59,750 nucleotides of DNA from Bacillota bacterium. Its GTDB lineage: Bacteria > Bacillota_I > Bacilli_A > Erysipelotrichales > Erysipelotrichaceae. This document shows, in pieces, positions 1-6,432 of this stretch. Positions within the stretch are counted from its first letter, which is position 1; each line of letters begins with the position of its first letter. The stretch covers positions 1 to 59,750 of the forward strand of contig JAHFCO010000011.1 in assembly GCA_023249475.1 (NCBI GenBank). The letters are read 5' to 3'. The position numbers and the translations under genes were made by a program. The notes beneath the pieces were generated by a model, which saw only the letters and a program-made list of their open reading frames with translations, had not been told where the DNA came from and ran no database searches.

Positions 1-21
1 TTTTTGAATCGACGTGATTTC

Positions 22-41
22 CTATTTAGTTTTCAAAGATC
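22..41 (-). promoter_or_regulatory. rRNA leader antitermination motif (boxA-like)
   Basis: Read on the minus strand this stretch gives GATCTTTGAAAACTAAATAG, which matches the conserved motif found in the leader in front of 16S and in front of 23S rRNA in Firmicutes. It lies just downstream of a consensus promoter (91-119), and no coding frame is present. The inference is that a ribosomal RNA operon begins immediately left of the window and is transcribed leftward; the rRNA itself is not in the window. Confidence 0.8.
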
Positions 42-90
42 CGCTCGCTGCCCTTCGTTCTTCGTTTCCGTTTCCCGTGAGCGCTTATTT

Positions 91-119
91 ATAATACCAA
101 ACCGACCACCCTCTGTCAA
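91..119 (-). promoter_or_regulatory. Proximal promoter of the leftward rRNA operon
   Basis: On the minus strand a perfect -35 TTGACA (114-119) is separated by 17 bases from TATTAT (91-96). The predicted transcript starts near 84, runs through a GC-rich leader and reaches the boxA-like motif at 41-22. Strength, spacing and the downstream motif all fit a ribosomal RNA promoter. Confidence 0.85.
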
Positions 120-277
120 CAACTTTCGGTCGATTCCAAGCCACTTTTTCGCATTTCGCAATATCCGCCAATACTAATGTGGGATATCCCGTAAGACACA
201 AAAATCGGCTACTAAAACCATCCGTAAGTACGGCTCACGATAACATGAATCATCGTTTCCTTTTTAGAGGTATACCT

Positions 278-305
278 ATTATAACAGACTAAAAACGCAT
301 TACAA
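278..305 (-). promoter_or_regulatory. Distal promoter of the leftward rRNA operon
   Basis: Minus-strand TTGTAA (300-305), 16 bases, then TATAAT (278-283). Tandem promoters about 190 bases apart in front of an rRNA leader are common in Firmicutes. The remaining sequence from 120 to 402 has no convincing gene; it holds this promoter and AT-rich spacer only. Confidence 0.65.
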
Positions 306-402
306 GGAATGTGTTCCATTTTTCACCCTGCTTGTGTGAAAGTTGATGAGAGGTGGTTCATGTCTTGTTTCTATGCATCGGTGATCCGCTCGATCGTATC
401 GT

Positions 403-852
403 TTATCTCTCGCAGATCTCCTTGAGTTTCAGCAACGCTTTGCGCCAGTCTTCCTTGAAGTCTTCGAAGTAGGTTTCCGGCGTATCCACATCCACGATGA
501 AGAGCGTCTTGTCGTCATCGGCTTCGACCAGGGTGTACTCCTCATATCCGGGCGTCCATTCCTTTGCCTGTTCGCTCGTGTAGTCTTCGACCCCGTCGAC
601 GATCATCCCCAAATGGTTGATGACGATGTGGTTGGGGTAATCGCTGATGAGGATTTTCGAGAGGATGCCGGTTTCTTTGCCGTCGCTTCCCATCGTAACG
701 AATCGGATCGCATCCCCCTGTTTCCACCCTCCGACGAAGTAGGATCCTTCATGAAACAAGGCCGTCCACTCGTTGAATCGTTCGGCCGTCACGACCGCGC
801 CCCAAACGGAATGGATCGGCGCGTCGATTCGAATCTCCGTACGTAATTTCAT
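403..852 (-). CDS. SRPBCC (AHSA1-like START-domain) protein
   Basis: A 149-residue protein spanning a single SRPBCC helix-grip domain: it opens with the typical EIRIDAPIHSVW strand/helix start, has a central G-W-K-x-G-D-x-I-R-F strand pair, and ends with the long C-terminal helix (DFKEDWRKALLKLKEI). The family binds hydrophobic ligands or helps chaperones (Aha1-type); no ligand can be assigned here. The start at 852 is chosen because GGAGGA lies 7 bases upstream; the in-frame ATG eight codons earlier lacks a site. It is a single-gene unit between the rplA terminator and the rRNA promoters. Confidence 0.85.
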   Translation of the reverse strand: MKLRTEIRIDAPIHSVWGAVVTAERFNEWTALFHEGSYFVGGWKQGDAIRFVTMGSDGKETGILSKILISDYPNHIVINHLGMIVDGVEDYTSEQAKEWTPGYEEYTLVEADDDKTLFIVDVDTPETYFEDFKEDWRKALLKLKEICER

Positions 853-871
853 TTGTCTTCCTCCAATCCTT

Positions 872-913
872 CCCATGCCGACCTTACGGTATGGGGTATG
901 TATCTCTATTATA
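872..913 (-). promoter_or_regulatory. -10 element and 5' UTR hairpin of the SRPBCC gene
   Basis: A minus-strand TATAAT lies at 908-913, without a good -35. Between it and the start codon, CCCATGCCG (872-880) and CGGTATGGG (887-895) form a nine-pair stem with one G-U pair and a six-base loop. The hairpin ends about 10 bases before the ribosome binding site. Its role is unknown. Confidence 0.45.
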
Positions 914-965
914 TAGTTTTACCGTCGCCGCGCCATCGCTACGCCCGACGCCAAGGTTTAGGTAT

Positions 966-993
966 AAAAAAAACGCACCCTTGCGGATGCGTC
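966..993 (-). terminator. Intrinsic terminator of rplK-rplA
   Basis: Minus-strand stem ACGCATCC / GGGTGCGT closed by a GCAA tetraloop (973-992), followed by a run of eight T (966-972 and beyond), placed eight bases after the rplA stop codon. Confidence 0.9.
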
Positions 994-1000
994 GTTGGAT

Positions 1001-1690
1001 TTAGAATGTTGCGGTATCGACTTTGATGCCGGGACCCATGACGCCGGAGAGAACGACGTTCTTCATGAAGACGCCTTTGACAACGGCCGGACGGGCACGC
1101 AACAGCACATCGTAGATCGCTTTGAAGTTTTCGTGCAACTGTTCGTCGGTGAACGAGAGTTTCCCGATCAGGACGTTGATGTTGCCTTCTTTGTCGACAC
1201 GGTATTCGACTTTACCTTTTTTGATATCGTTGATCGCTTTGGTGACATCCATCGTGACGGTACCGGTCTTCGGGTTCGGCATCAAGCCTTTCGGGCCCAA
1301 CAGCTTACCTAATTTACCGAGTTCGCCCATCATGTCCGGGGTCGCGACGATGATATCGAATTCAAACCAGCCGCCTTTGATCTTTTCGAGGAGTTCTTTT
1401 CCCCCGACGACATCGGCACCGGCATCAAGCGCTTCTTTTTCTTTCGGTCCTTGCGTAATGACGCATACCTTTTGGGTACGGCCCGTTCCGTGAGGAAGAA
1501 CCATCGCTCCACGGATCTGTTGATCGGCGTGACGCGGGTCGACGTTCAAACGGAAAGAGACTTGGACGGATGCATTGAATTTGACGAAATTCGTTTCGCG
1601 AGTCAAGGTGATGGCTTCCGAAACGGGATACAGTTTGGTGCGGTCAACCAATTTGGCGGCCGCGAGATACTTCTTGCCTTGTTTTGCCAT
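1001..1690 (-). CDS. rplA: 50S ribosomal protein L1
   Basis: A 229-residue L1 protein of normal length. It starts MAKQGKKY and carries the family signature around residues 120-140 ([21 protein letters not shown]), which is the RNA-binding core. L1 binds helices 76-78 of 23S rRNA and forms the mobile L1 stalk; free L1 also represses its own mRNA. GGAGG lies nine bases before the ATG. It follows rplK by 12 bases and is the last gene of the L11 operon, ending in an intrinsic terminator. The candidate L1-binding hairpin at 2158-2190 fits autoregulation. Confidence 0.98.
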   Translation of the reverse strand: MAKQGKKYLAAAKLVDRTKLYPVSEAITLTRETNFVKFNASVQVSFRLNVDPRHADQQIRGAMVLPHGTGRTQKVCVITQGPKEKEALDAGADVVGGKELLEKIKGGWFEFDIIVATPDMMGELGKLGKLLGPKGLMPNPKTGTVTMDVTKAINDIKKGKVEYRVDKEGNINVLIGKLSFTDEQLHENFKAIYDVLLRARPAVVKGVFMKNVVLSGVMGPGIKVDTATF

Positions 1691-1702
1691 TTTAGTTGCC
1701 TC

Positions 1703-2125
1703 CTATTTGTTGTAGCCTTCGATGACGATACCCATGTTACGAGCGGTACCGGCGACGATGGCCATGGCGCCTTCAACATCGTTTGCGTTCAAGTCCGGCA
1801 TTTTGTACTCGGCGATCTTACGCAGGTCTTCGACGCTGATGGTTCCGACTTTGGTCGTTTTCGAACTGGCGGAGCCGCTCTTTACGTTGGCGGCTTTCTT
1901 CAGCATGACCGAAGCGGGGGTTGTCTTCAAGACGAATGTAAACGATTTGTCTTCGTACGCGGTGATGATTACCGGTACGATGTCGCCTGCGCGATCCTTG
2001 GTCGCATCGTTAAATGCGGAACAGAATTGCGGCATGTTGACGCTGGCGGATGCCAACGCAGGTCCCGGACGGCAAGCGCCTGCCGGAAACTGGAGTTTGA
2101 CGACTTTTGCAATTTTCTTACTCAC
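1703..2125 (-). CDS. rplK: 50S ribosomal protein L11
   Basis: A 140-residue L11 protein. The N-terminal domain shows KLQFPAGACRPGPALASASVN and the C-terminal rRNA-binding domain shows the K-T-P-P-A-type stretch KTTPASVMLKKAA; family length is about 141. L11 sits at the GTPase-associated centre of 23S rRNA. The start codon is GTG, preceded by AAGGAGGAAATTCT. The gene has its own consensus promoter and a structured leader, and is separated from nusG by a terminator, so rplK-rplA form their own transcription unit. The usual N-terminal GQANP-like segment reads CRPGPAL, so Ala/Asn at that loop differ slightly from the consensus. Confidence 0.97.
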   Translation of the reverse strand: MSKKIAKVVKLQFPAGACRPGPALASASVNMPQFCSAFNDATKDRAGDIVPVIITAYEDKSFTFVLKTTPASVMLKKAANVKSGSASSKTTKVGTISVEDLRKIAEYKMPDLNANDVEGAMAIVAGTARNMGIVIEGYNK

Positions 2126-2157
2126 AGAATTTCCTCCTTGTTTGGAAATTTCGTAGC

Positions 2158-2190
2158 CGTGGTTGACGGATGATTGCGCATCCTCCCACG
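2158..2190 (-). ncRNA. Ribosomal protein L1 leader (autoregulatory RNA hairpin)
   Basis: In the rplK 5' UTR the minus strand forms an outer stem CGTGG/CCACG and an inner stem GGATG/CATCC separated by an asymmetric internal loop (GA on one side, GTCAA on the other), closed by a CGCAAT loop. An asymmetric loop flanked by two short helices is the known L1 recognition shape, copied from 23S rRNA. It starts about 20 bases after the predicted transcription start and ends about 20 bases before the ribosome binding site. Assignment as an L1 target is inference from shape and position. Confidence 0.7.
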
Positions 2191-2217
2191 CTAGAAAGGC
2201 CGTAAATCGGCTTATTT

Positions 2218-2246
2218 ATTATAGGATACAAGCGTAATCTTGTCAA
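2218..2246 (-). promoter_or_regulatory. Promoter of rplK-rplA
   Basis: Perfect minus-strand TTGACA (2241-2246), 17-base spacer, TATAAT (2218-2223). This is full consensus for the housekeeping sigma factor and lies between the nusG terminator and the L1 leader. Confidence 0.93.
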
Positions 2247-2316
2247 CGTGTTCGTTTCCAGTGGAATCGAATCGAACATCTCTTGGCGAATATAGTACCA
2301 ACCCATCTATATTTCC

Positions 2317-2341
2317 TAAAAAAAGCGCTATTTCTAGCGCT
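2317..2341 (-). terminator. Intrinsic terminator after nusG
   Basis: Minus-strand AGCGCTA-GAAA-TAGCGCT stem-loop (2324-2341) followed by seven T. The stem begins at the base of the nusG stop codon. Confidence 0.92.
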
Positions 2342-2889
2342 TAGACTTCGACTTTGTTGAGATCGATGTAGGCGATTTCGGTCGGGGTTTCACGGCCGAA
2401 CAAGATGGTCAAGACGATCGCGGTCTGCGCATCGTCATGCATCTGGTCGATCGTCCCTTCGATTCCGCTGAACGGTCCGTTGAGGATCTTGACACGGTCG
2501 CCGACTTTGAAGTTGACGGTGACTTTGCGATCGCTCAGTCCCATACGACGCAGGATCGAATCGATTTCATCGGGGGATACGGGGAACGGCTTCGCGCCGC
2601 CGCCTGACGATCCGATGAATCCGGTGACGCCCGGTGTATTACGGACGATGTACCACGCTTCATCCGTCATGATCATTTCGACGAAGACATAGCCGGGGAA
2701 AAGATTACGCATCTTTTCGACTTTCTTGCCGTTCTTGAATTCGATTTCGGGTTCTTCCGCAACCAAAATGCGGAACAGGTTGTCTTCGATGCCCATCGTT
2801 TCGATACGACGTTGAAGGTTTTCCTTTACGCGGTTTTCATGCCCGGCGTATGTGTTGACCACATACCACTCTTTGTTGTTTTCTTCCAT
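2341..2889 (-). CDS. nusG: Transcription termination/antitermination factor NusG
   Basis: A 182-residue NusG with an N-terminal NGN domain (residues about 6-110; starts WYVVNTYAGHENRVK and contains the FPGYVFVEM strand) and a C-terminal KOW domain (about 128-165; FKVGDRVKILNGPFSGIEG). It binds RNA polymerase and couples it to Rho or ribosomes. It follows secE after one base, as in most bacteria. A second, specialised NusG paralogue is encoded at 44210-44731 beside the polysaccharide genes. Confidence 0.97.
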   Translation of the reverse strand: MEENNKEWYVVNTYAGHENRVKENLQRRIETMGIEDNLFRILVAEEPEIEFKNGKKVEKMRNLFPGYVFVEMIMTDEAWYIVRNTPGVTGFIGSSGGGAKPFPVSPDEIDSILRRMGLSDRKVTVNFKVGDRVKILNGPFSGIEGTIDQMHDDAQTAIVLTILFGRETPTEIAYIDLNKVEV

Positions 2890-2890
2890 G

Positions 2891-3076
2891 TTACGCCCCG
2901 ATTCCTAACAACTTGAGGAAAGCGGCGACGGCGATTTCGCAGACGACGAAGAAGACGCCGAATGCGAACGTGAACGAGACGACCGTGAGGCTGTCTCTTA
3001 CCATTTCTTTTTGCTTAGGCCAACGTACACGCTTGACCTCGGTCATAATGCCGGGAATACTGAACCATTTCAACAT
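2891..3076 (-). CDS. secE: Preprotein translocase subunit SecE
   Basis: A 61-residue protein with one C-terminal membrane segment (FTFAFGVFFVVCEIAVAAFL) and the SecE cytosolic helix motif T-E-V-K-R-V-R-W-P-K. It clamps SecY in the translocon. The start at 3076 follows GTAGGAGGAACCTCT; an upstream in-frame ATG would read back into rpmG and is rejected. Length and position between rpmG and nusG are standard. Confidence 0.95.
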   Translation of the reverse strand: MLKWFSIPGIMTEVKRVRWPKQKEMVRDSLTVVSFTFAFGVFFVVCEIAVAAFLKLLGIGA

Positions 3077-3087
3077 AGAGGTTCCTC

Positions 3088-3246
3088 CTACTTCGTTTCT
3101 TTGTGCAACGTGTGTTCGTTGCATTTTTTACAGAATTTCATCAATTGCAGACGTTCCGTCGCGTTTTTCTTATTGCGTCGCGTCGAATAGTTGCGCGATA
3201 GACAGACCGTACACGTCAAGATGACTCGTTCGCTCTTATCGGCCAA
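3088..3246 (-). CDS. rpmG: 50S ribosomal protein L33
   Basis: A 52-residue protein with two CxxC pairs (CTVC near residue 12 and CKKC near residue 40), the zinc-binding form of L33, and the ending N-E-H-T-L-H-K-E-T-K typical of the family. I chose the TTG start at 3246, which has AGGTGAT six bases upstream; a GTG at 3255, in the same frame, overlaps that ribosome binding site. The stop codon lies inside the ribosome binding site region of secE, suggesting tight coupling. Confidence 0.93.
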   Translation of the reverse strand: MADKSERVILTCTVCLSRNYSTRRNKKNATERLQLMKFCKKCNEHTLHKETK

Positions 3247-3275
3247 TTCGATCACCTGCTTTCATTTGCCATATT

Positions 3276-3304
3276 ACTTTATCATAACGCCCTGTCTTAG
3301 TCAA
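3276..3304 (-). promoter_or_regulatory. Promoter of rpmG-secE-nusG
   Basis: Minus-strand TTGACT (3299-3304), 17 bases, TAAAGT (3276-3281). The -35 overlaps the last codons of sigH. It would drive rpmG-secE-nusG up to the terminator at 2317-2341 independently of the cysS-sigH transcript. Confidence 0.6.
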
Positions 3305-3905
3305 ACATGGACGCCAGTTTCTTGCGGATTCTTTGAAGGTTGTTGTCGACGGTCTTGTCGCTCATCTGCAGCATGCTTCCGATTTCCTTGTAACTGTAGC
3401 CTTCGCTATGGCGGTTGAAGATGAACCAGCCGTCTTCCCCGAGCTCTTCCTTGATCTTGTCGATGCGCGAGAGGCAAAACCCCAGGTTCGCCATGTAGAT
3501 CGGATCGTAGTGGTTGTCGGTGTTGGCGATGGTGTCCATCAGTAGGACGTTCTCGTCTTCCGAGACGCTCATGGATAAAGAGAGCGAGTGGGAGAGCAGC
3601 GCATAGGAAGAACTGCGGTAACGGCGTAAGAGAGAACGGATTTCCCGTTCGATGCAGACGCGGGCGAAGTGTCCGAAGCTGACGCCGAGGTCTTCGCGGA
3701 AGTGATGCGCGCTTTCAAGTAGCGCGATGCATCCTTCTTGATAGAGGTCTTCCAGCGACGATTGATGCACGCTGGAGGGTTGACAGGAGTGGATGATCGC
3801 CCAAAGGGCCCTGTGGTATTTGCGCAGGATGGTGTTTTCACTCCATTCGCATTTTTGACGCAGGTAGTACACCAATTCGTCATCATGCGGAAACGACGGA
3901 TGCAT
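3297..3905 (-). CDS. sigH: RNA polymerase sigma factor of the SigH (Spo0H) type
   Basis: A 202-residue sigma-70 family protein. Region 2 lies at about residues 50-100 (SLEDLYQEGCIALLESAHHF ... FARVCIEREIRSLLRR) and region 4 is a C-terminal helix-turn-helix (GYSYKEIGSMLQMSDKTVDNN). There is no region 1.1 or 3, as in alternative sigma factors. Its place between rlmB and rpmG is the place of sigH in Bacilli, where SigH controls sporulation entry or competence; what it controls here is unknown. The start at 3905 has GGGGGAGGA six bases upstream; an ATG two codons earlier sits directly on that site. Confidence 0.85.
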   Translation of the reverse strand: MHPSFPHDDELVYYLRQKCEWSENTILRKYHRALWAIIHSCQPSSVHQSSLEDLYQEGCIALLESAHHFREDLGVSFGHFARVCIEREIRSLLRRYRSSSYALLSHSLSLSMSVSEDENVLLMDTIANTDNHYDPIYMANLGFCLSRIDKIKEELGEDGWFIFNRHSEGYSYKEIGSMLQMSDKTVDNNLQRIRKKLASMFD

Positions 3906-3923
3906 AGACATTCCTCCCCCGGT

Positions 3924-4646
3924 TTACTTGGCGGGGAATCGTTGGTTCAACACTTCGTAAAACAAAATCCCGGCGGCGACCGAAGCGTTCAAGGATTGGA
4001 CGCTTCCCATCATCGGCAGTTTGACGATGAAGTCGCAGTTCTCTTTCACAAGCCGTGAAATCCCCTCGCCTTCCGATCCGATGACCAGCGCGATTTTCCC
4101 TTTATAGTCGACCGTGCGGTAATCGCGCGCGTCTTTCCCCATGCCCGTCCCAAAGATCCAGAACCCTAATTTCTTAAGTTCAATGATGGTTTGGTTGAGG
4201 TTGGTGACTTCGGCGGTCTTGACCGTGTCGATCGCTCCGGTGGATACCTTGGCGACCGTCGGCGTCAAGGAGACGCTGCGGTGTTTGGGGATGACGATGC
4301 CGTCGATCCCGGCGGCATCCGCGCTGCGCAGGATGGCTCCTAGATTGTGCGGATCTTCCAATCCGTCAAGCAGGACGATGATCGCGTCTTCTTTGGCACC
4401 TTTCAGGATTTCCTGTAAAGTGTAGGTCTTGAAGTCGTCGATCTCGATCATGCATCCCTGATGGCTGCCTTGCGCCAACTGATCCATTTTCTTCAAATCG
4501 ATGTATTCGACGACGATCTTCCCGGCTTTCGCAAGGTCTTCGCCCTCTTTCCAAGGATTGGCTTTATTCAGGATCAGCTTCCGTACTCCCGTTTTTGTTT
4601 GTAGTCGTTGTTTCACCACGTTTTTCCCGTAGATATATTGTGCCAT
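3924..4646 (-). CDS. rlmB: 23S rRNA (guanosine-2'-O-)-methyltransferase RlmB (TrmH family)
   Basis: A 240-residue SpoU/TrmH-type SPOUT methyltransferase. It has an N-terminal substrate-binding domain (about 1-75) and the knotted catalytic domain with the three motifs N-L-G-A-I-L-R-S-A, L-V-I-G-S-E-G-E-G and S-L-N-A-S-V-A-A-G, including the catalytic Asn/Arg of motif 1. RlmB methylates G2251 in the P-loop of 23S rRNA using SAM. AGGAGG precedes the ATG. Its first 83 bases overlap the end of mrnC in another frame. Confidence 0.93.
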   Translation of the reverse strand: MAQYIYGKNVVKQRLQTKTGVRKLILNKANPWKEGEDLAKAGKIVVEYIDLKKMDQLAQGSHQGCMIEIDDFKTYTLQEILKGAKEDAIIVLLDGLEDPHNLGAILRSADAAGIDGIVIPKHRSVSLTPTVAKVSTGAIDTVKTAEVTNLNQTIIELKKLGFWIFGTGMGKDARDYRTVDYKGKIALVIGSEGEGISRLVKENCDFIVKLPMMGSVQSLNASVAAGILFYEVLNQRFPAK

Positions 4647-5034
4647 AGTCCTCCTGAACGCGGGTTTGCATTTGGTTCCAGATTTGTTCCAAGCGGTCTG
4701 TCATGTTTGAAAGATACCAATATCCCCACAACGCCTCGTATCCCGTGGCGCAGCGGTAGGTCGTGACATCGGTATTCTTGGGAACGCTGTCGCTTTTGAA
4801 GTTGCGGCCGCGTTTATAGATCAGTAGTTCTTCTTCGTTAAGCTCATTCTCTTCGATCAGCCGATGCACGAATTTCGCCTGCGCTTTCGCGCTGACATAG
4901 CGGACGGAGAGTTCCTGTAGATCCTTGGGCTTGGTATACCCTTTCTCCACAAGCAAGGTCCGCACCTTCAGACTTAGGATGGCATCCCCGACAAACGCCA
5001 GTACAGAACCGTTGAGTTCCTTTGGCTGTTTCAT
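4564..5034 (-). CDS. mrnC: Mini-ribonuclease 3 (23S rRNA maturation)
   Basis: A 156-residue RNase III catalytic domain without a double-stranded RNA-binding domain. The metal-binding motif is seen as F-V-G-D-A-I-L-S near residue 17 and the second acidic helix as G-Y-E-A-L-W-G-Y. Mini-III trims the ends of 23S precursor rRNA in Firmicutes. The ATG at 5034 overlaps the cysS TGA (TGATG); a TTG one codon earlier is also possible. The C-terminal 28 residues are Lys/Glu/Thr-rich, longer than the family usually has, and overlap rlmB by 83 bases. Confidence 0.9.
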   Translation of the reverse strand: MKQPKELNGSVLAFVGDAILSLKVRTLLVEKGYTKPKDLQELSVRYVSAKAQAKFVHRLIEENELNEEELLIYKRGRNFKSDSVPKNTDVTTYRCATGYEALWGYWYLSNMTDRLEQIWNQMQTRVQEDYGTIYLREKRGETTTTNKNGSTEADPE

Positions 5035-6365
5035 CAAAGTTTTCCCTTATCCGCCAGTTTCGCGCGGATGAGGTCGGATGTTGCGAAGTCTTTCTCCGCT
5101 TTCGCCTGATTGTAGGCTTCATAATCGTCCCGGTCTTCCTGGGTCAGTTCGACAACGGGGAAATCGATGCCGAAGACATCCAGTTGTCGGCGTAAGGCTT
5201 GATAATAGGATGCGACGATCGTCGCATCGGGTGTGCGGCTACGCAGTGCCTGATTCAACGGTTTCATCGTTTCAAAGAGGGCCATGAAGCCGTTGGGGGT
5301 GTTCAAATCGTCATCCATCGCATCGAAGAAGGCGGTCATGCTGGCTTGATCCGCCGGACCTTCCAGCGAAAACCCGCTGAGTTGCGCCTTGATTTCGGCT
5401 TGTTTCAGTACGGCCTCGACTTTCGCGAGTTCCGTCTGCGCCTGGACGACCGCTTCCTCGGAGATGTTGAGGGGGGCGCGGTAATGCGCCATCAACAGCA
5501 TCCACCGTGTCGCGTTGGCCCCGATCTTGGCGATGATGTCTTTCGCCAGCATCACGTTGCCCAAGGACTTGGACATTTTCTCCCCGTCGATGTTCAGCAT
5601 CCCGTTGTGCATCCAGGTATTGGCGATCCCGTGACCGAAGAGGGCTTTGGATTGGGCGACTTCGTTGTCATGGTGGGGGAACTTCAAGTCCATCCCGCCG
5701 CCATGGATGTCGATCATGTCGTGGAAGCGGTCGTTGATCATGACGACGCACTCGGTGTGCCATCCCGGACGACCTCTTCCCCAGGGGGAATCCCATTGGA
5801 TCCCTTCCTGCGTCTTCTTCCACAATGCGAAATCCAAGGGGCTTTCTTTCTCGGTTTCTTCTTCGATCCGTGCTCCGACCAACAGGTCGTCGACGTTCTG
5901 TTTCGAGATTTCCCCATAGTTATCCACTTTATTGACCCGGAAATACACATTCCCGTCGACGTTGTAGGCGAACCCTTTGTCTTCCAGCGCCTTGATGAAG
6001 GCGATGATCGCATCCATCGTGTCCGTGACTTTCGGGGCGTAGGTCAACGGGCGGGTATGCAGGCTGTCCCGGACGGCGTTGTAGGCGTCGATGTAACGTC
6101 GGGTGATGACCTTCTCGTCCACGTTCTCAGCGATCGCCTTCTGGATGATCTTGTCATCCACGTCGGTGAAATTACTGGCGTAAACCACGTTCATTCCATG
6201 CGCTTCGAAAAGCCGACGCAGGGTGTCGAACACGATGATCGGACGTGCATTCCCGATATGCGCTTCGTTGTACACCGTCGGTCCGCAGACATACATATGG
6301 ACTTCCCCCGCATGACGCGGGACAAATTCTTCATTCTTGTTGGTTTTTGAGTTAAAGAGTTTCAT
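5034..6365 (-). CDS. cysS: Cysteinyl-tRNA synthetase
   Basis: A 443-residue class I synthetase. Visible motifs are the zinc ligand Cys27 (Y-V-C-G-P-T), HIGN at 36-39 (HIGH motif), the zinc-binding G-W-H-T-E-C and H-H-D-N-E stretches, and the KMSKS loop near residue 262. It charges tRNA-Cys. The start at 6365 has GAGGTGG upstream; an ATG ten codons earlier has none. The protein ends at the typical C-terminal helix (DLIRAKLADKGKL) that is slightly shorter than in B. subtilis (466). It is the first gene of cysS-mrnC-rlmB-sigH. Confidence 0.97.
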   Translation of the reverse strand: MKLFNSKTNKNEEFVPRHAGEVHMYVCGPTVYNEAHIGNARPIIVFDTLRRLFEAHGMNVVYASNFTDVDDKIIQKAIAENVDEKVITRRYIDAYNAVRDSLHTRPLTYAPKVTDTMDAIIAFIKALEDKGFAYNVDGNVYFRVNKVDNYGEISKQNVDDLLVGARIEEETEKESPLDFALWKKTQEGIQWDSPWGRGRPGWHTECVVMINDRFHDMIDIHGGGMDLKFPHHDNEVAQSKALFGHGIANTWMHNGMLNIDGEKMSKSLGNVMLAKDIIAKIGANATRWMLLMAHYRAPLNISEEAVVQAQTELAKVEAVLKQAEIKAQLSGFSLEGPADQASMTAFFDAMDDDLNTPNGFMALFETMKPLNQALRSRTPDATIVASYYQALRRQLDVFGIDFPVVELTQEDRDDYEAYNQAKAEKDFATSDLIRAKLADKGKL

Positions 6366-6385
6366 GATGCCACCTCGATGACAAT

Positions 6386-6394
6386 AGTATACCA
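6386..6394 (-). promoter_or_regulatory. Extended -10 promoter of cysS operon
   Basis: Minus-strand TGGTATACT (extended -10; hexamer TATACT at 6386-6391), about 20 bases upstream of the cysS start codon's ribosome binding site. No good -35 is visible. No T-box leader precedes cysS: only about 20 bases of leader would exist. Confidence 0.5.
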
Positions 6395-6398
6395 TAAT

Positions 6399-6432
6399 GA
6401 AAGAAATCCTGAATCATTACAGGATTTCTTTC
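6399..6432. terminator. Hairpin between the GGDEF/EAL gene and cysS (weak terminator)
   Basis: GAAAGAAATCCTG (6399-6411) pairs with CAGGATTTCTTTC (6420-6432): 13 perfect pairs with an eight-base loop. It covers the stop codon of the GGDEF/EAL gene. The downstream U-tract is poor, so it may act as a weak terminator or as an mRNA 3' end stabiliser. Confidence 0.55.

Noticed and set aside
5199-6350. 383-codon open frame on the plus strand opposite cysS
   Set aside because: It is fully antisense to a clear cysS, has no ribosome binding site and no family features; GC-rich third positions of cysS keep the opposite frame open.
6366-6416. T-box leader for cysS
   Set aside because: The promoter-like element lies about 20 bases from the start codon and no T-box sequence is present.
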